A stretch of 64,000 bases of DNA. Origin: Adlercreutzia agrestimuris. Its GTDB lineage: Bacteria > Actinomycetota > Coriobacteriia > Coriobacteriales > Eggerthellaceae. Location of the stretch: the NCBI RefSeq assembly GCF_943193125.1, contig NZ_CALPCX010000002.1, positions 310,001-374,000 on the forward strand. The letters are read 5' to 3'. Below, one piece after another: positions 62,201 to 64,000 of this stretch (position 1 is the stretch's first letter; every line of letters starts with the position of its first letter). The notes beneath the pieces were generated by a model. That model ran no database searches and was not told the DNA's origin. It saw only the letters and a program-made list of their open reading frames with translations. Both the position numbers and the translations under genes were made by a program.

Positions 62201-63850
62201 AATGTGTCAGTGGTGTGTACGCCGCAAAAAGGATCGAAAGTAGAACAAATCTATCTTGTCCGTGGAAGTGCTCGTCAACCCGTTCCATCCGATTGGATTA
62301 TTACGCATGAAGATGGTTCGGTTGAGGTCGTGCTTCCCAGCGTTGATGCTAATTGCACTGTTCATGCAGTGTTGAGCATGGATCCTAATGATCCTGATAA
62401 CCCCGTGCCTCCAACAACAACAAACAAGAAGTACTCAATCACGACGAGCATTGTTGGTGGATCGGGAGCAACCATTAGTGCTACGCAAGTCAACATTCCT
62501 CATGGCGAGAATCGCACTATTACCTGGAAAGCAGATCAGGACAAGCGCATTATTTCTGTCATGATTGATGGCGCGCTGCGTGACGATCTTCTAAATCCGC
62601 GAGGAGGTTCTTACACCTTCACTTCAATTGCAGCAAATCATGATGTTGTTATTCAAGTGGCTGAAAAGGGCACTAACGATCCTTCCGGTTCAGATCCTAA
62701 TGATCCGAACGATCCCGATAACAAGAAGCCCACACCTGATCAAGACGATTACTATGTCTTTATTGATGCCGTGGCTAAAGGGCCGGGTACGGTTGGTCCA
62801 TCAGCCTCTGTCCCGCTTGACAAGAACGGAAAAGCAACCGTGTCATGGGAGCCTAATCCAGGCGCTCGTGTAGTAGAGGTATGGGTTGATGGCGTTAAGC
62901 GCAACGACCTTCTGAATGCTAACTCGGTGTCTTTTGCGGGTATTCTTCGCGATCACAACGTAACGGTTGTTTTTGGTACTCCACAAGATCCCGATGATCC
63001 TCAGAGTGAAATCATTGTTCCAGATTACGACGATGAAAATCTCTTCAGCACCATTGGCACCAAGCTTGTTGGTGGTAAGGGCTCTGTTACTGGTACGCAA
63101 GTTGTAAGCAAGACAGACACCAATCCGCATAAGGTTATGTGGAGCGCCGACAAAGACTATAAGGTGGTCTCGGTTACGATTGATGGCGTTGTGTATACCG
63201 CAAAAGATAATCCAGATATCGTAGGTAAAGGCATGTGGGTCTTTGACGATTTCGCCTCAAACCATTCTGTAGAGGTACGCCTGGCATTTACTGGTGAGAT
63301 TAAACCTCCAACCGGTTCAGGAAATGAGAAGCCAACCCCTACGCCTGATGACCGAGATCCTGTTTATATTGACACCGATATCACCATTGATCCTGAGGAT
63401 GGAGTTCTTACAAAAGAGGACATTATTGATTTGATTGAAGATATCCTTGGTGATGATCCTCGTATCCCGCAGGGCGTAGACCCAGAGGTTAAGATCTTCA
63501 AAAACGGTGAAGAGGTTGACGTTATAGATAAATCTGTTCCCGGTGAACACATCATTGAAGTGACCTATCTTGACAAAGATGGAAACCCGGTTGTTGTACG
63601 CATTCGCTACTCTGTTTCAGGCACGCAGGGCGGTTCTGTAAACAACGATGTAATGGATGGGGTAGGCGGTCTTGGCACAGGTGATGTCAGCGGTGAAGTG
63701 GTTTCAGGCGAAGGTGCAAAGGGCTCTATGATTCGCCTTGCAAGAACTGCTGATCCACTGACTAATGCGGTTTCTGCCTGTGCGGGACTTGCGGTGGTAG
63801 CAGGAGCTGTACTTTTGATAAGCACCCGCGTGCGCAGCAAGCGCTCATGA
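59231..63850 (+). CDS. Large repeat-rich cell-surface protein
   Basis: 1539 residues. Signal peptide with a basic start (RRTAKKAVSVLCAVLLACG ... ALA), then a short EQA-type repeat. Residues ~85-650 form a large ectodomain, perhaps adhesin-like. Residues ~670-1380 contain five or more copies of an ~85-residue beta unit, each with a VxVDG-type strand (VVSVLVDGVAI, IISVMIDGALRDDLL, VVEVWVDGVKRNDLL, VVSVTIDGVVY) and an NHxV-type end, joined by Asp/Pro-rich linkers. The C-terminus has LARTAD, a hydrophobic span (ACAGLAVVAGAVLLIST) and RVRSKRS, a cell-wall sorting arrangement with a non-standard motif. Likely an adhesin. Confidence 0.85.
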   Translation: MQNPSRISAEVKQKNRSQILQGGRRTAKKAVSVLCAVLLACGLWPVFALADEQAAEQADEQAVEQAADELIQPQALANTYGSADSAKLVIDAIGKKISSSGTKLPDNATADVLQDGYLSLVGPYQFNATGNTNVRGKFDAAIGQAVHSSRVTNEEALVGYKMDNMNVGGTSRVIGGTTTAGRANVNSSSARLVDPQSSDVTIHKAYLVVAASQNAAMGNSASVCPLAHYGVSFMGPSGVVSRYFPEVVYTDDSQQRASCFFDVTDLVKREGYGWYTAINIPAAARDESNSYGGDYFGSWKLVVVEENTAVAPRMLRLKLGGTTVKNGGDCSVSISGEGLSVVGDPAGELVIAMDGSDFGDSNQNLQYSTKKAGAAGIAGNIANTAKLRSAQKFFNLRVDNRDYLTDADFDPAPKQSNNNALSQFNGGTNISLHNTDLTVMDVEKKGEATNPAGLVLDGGETEVVLQAVTNLNPTTLTVLGLALEIVTPDFKTSLSIANLTKHYATSDQGYTVSPTSDFYADDGDDLRAVMLCENTSPETKQYLGLSDPVAKVTVNGFSSVDKNSVKAYFRATNGETYRMANVKVSENTDGSFTVEAEGFEEDSAGDSVVITTQGYFEISFNGKARGTKDFTQYSNRASIQGNFVDEQDNHHNFLLTNLGLQTVQTASNAKKYSVTVSGVGRGSGTVTGTGNYYGEDVAPIVWQADEGSTVSAVFVDSQVRDDLVEDAAARAATGTLSLPIENQDHEVVVVFDKDDEEENPLPPETDEDGTITYAVTTITDGGIQEITPSMSVKEGSDAEVTWTTKPGYKVVSVLVDGVAIAATDSGSVSFSDIAHAHQVQVLTERISSGQSGVPYVRTSLAGEGQITPSSMVVKGSSYDVTFKAKTDTAVLSKVLINGVEVFNEYWHNPKTGSKENEAFVATYKTDESGVYTIPLKNITQDQSVEVVYRSTAPSGTGDINTYPTDLTVSTSLSGGIGTITPAQNVADGATNVSVVCTPQKGSKVEQIYLVRGSARQPVPSDWIITHEDGSVEVVLPSVDANCTVHAVLSMDPNDPDNPVPPTTTNKKYSITTSIVGGSGATISATQVNIPHGENRTITWKADQDKRIISVMIDGALRDDLLNPRGGSYTFTSIAANHDVVIQVAEKGTNDPSGSDPNDPNDPDNKKPTPDQDDYYVFIDAVAKGPGTVGPSASVPLDKNGKATVSWEPNPGARVVEVWVDGVKRNDLLNANSVSFAGILRDHNVTVVFGTPQDPDDPQSEIIVPDYDDENLFSTIGTKLVGGKGSVTGTQVVSKTDTNPHKVMWSADKDYKVVSVTIDGVVYTAKDNPDIVGKGMWVFDDFASNHSVEVRLAFTGEIKPPTGSGNEKPTPTPDDRDPVYIDTDITIDPEDGVLTKEDIIDLIEDILGDDPRIPQGVDPEVKIFKNGEEVDVIDKSVPGEHIIEVTYLDKDGNPVVVRIRYSVSGTQGGSVNNDVMDGVGGLGTGDVSGEVVSGEGAKGSMIRLARTADPLTNAVSACAGLAVVAGAVLLISTRVRSKRS

Positions 63851-63873
63851 AACTAAAACTTTGAAATTCTGTG

Positions 63874-63897
63874 GACGCGGCACTTCGGTGCCGCGTC
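63874..63897 (+). terminator. Terminator after the surface protein gene
   Basis: GACGCGGCAC-TTCG-GTGCCGCGTC, perfect 10-bp stem with a stable tetraloop. Confidence 0.85.
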
Positions 63898-63930
63898 TGT
63901 GGGTTATGAGATAAAAAGTGTGTAAAACCG

Positions 63931-63973
63931 GGAGTTGGTTTTACCAGGAGTTGGTTTTCCGGGAGTTGGTTTT
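63931..63973. repeat. Short tandem repeat GGAGTTGGTTTT
   Basis: The 12-mer occurs at 63931, 63947 and 63962, spaced 16 and 15 bases. Similar junk-like repeats may continue past the window. Confidence 0.7.
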
Positions 63974-64000
63974 CATACAAATCAGGCACAACCCGCCATG

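Noticed and set aside
1..64000. CRISPR arrays, tRNA and rRNA genes
   Set aside because: No spaced direct-repeat array, and no tRNA cloverleaf or rRNA segment noticed on reading both strands; a tRNA scan would settle this.

Overview
The window reads as the chromosome of an actinobacterium of class Coriobacteriia, probably Eggerthellaceae and of moderate GC. This is inferred from Tat-exported single flavoprotein reductases paired with membrane-bound LuxR regulators, a CBS-domain family II pyrophosphatase (a type characterised from Eggerthella lenta), a fused L-serine dehydratase and the gene content in general. I could not run a marker-gene search, so genus is open.

The left part, about 1-37 kb, is accessory DNA. 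It holds a six-gene BREX type 1 phage-defence operon on the minus strand (805-13698) led by an orphan Phd/YefM-type antitoxin gene. Next comes a decayed toxin-antitoxin area (14.4-15.8 kb), then a compact plus-strand cassette of caspase-like protease, TIR-like (DUF1863/ThsB-type) protein and second caspase-like protease (15890-18815). This cassette is the most interesting system in the window: it resembles TIR-activated caspase immunity (type IV Thoeris) but has two different proteases around one small TIR. Further right are a broken tyrosine integrase with a MobC-like gene and oriT-like repeats, a yjdF gene with a candidate riboswitch, and small genes.

The 3' end of guaA (37484) is repeated in direct orientation at 23464 and 30365; all three copies encode the GuaA C-terminus TIEWE-stop. 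This marks two islands of about 7 kb stacked by site-specific integration into guaA. The left one (23.5-30.4 kb) carries a high-GC respiratory operon: a regulator, a Tat flavoprotein, a FrdB-like iron-sulfur protein and a lipoprotein with an unusual CX3CH haem-like motif. The right one (30.4-37.5 kb) carries a HEAT-repeat gene, an AbiE toxin-antitoxin pair, two DUF5677 proteins (one with a SEC-C zinc motif) and a DUF3800 gene broken by one amber codon. No intact integrase is visible.

From 37.5 kb to the end the content is mostly housekeeping: guaA, uppP, a chorismate mutase-DAHP synthase pair, pcrA, sdaA, CBS pyrophosphatase, an M20 peptidase, a LuxR-type membrane regulator divergent from a second Tat flavoprotein, and a ribosomal cluster rpsL-rpsG-fusA-rpsJ-rplC-rplD-rplW. 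That cluster stops at a strong terminator and is followed by a 1539-residue repeat-rich surface protein, where the S10 operon would normally continue with rplB.
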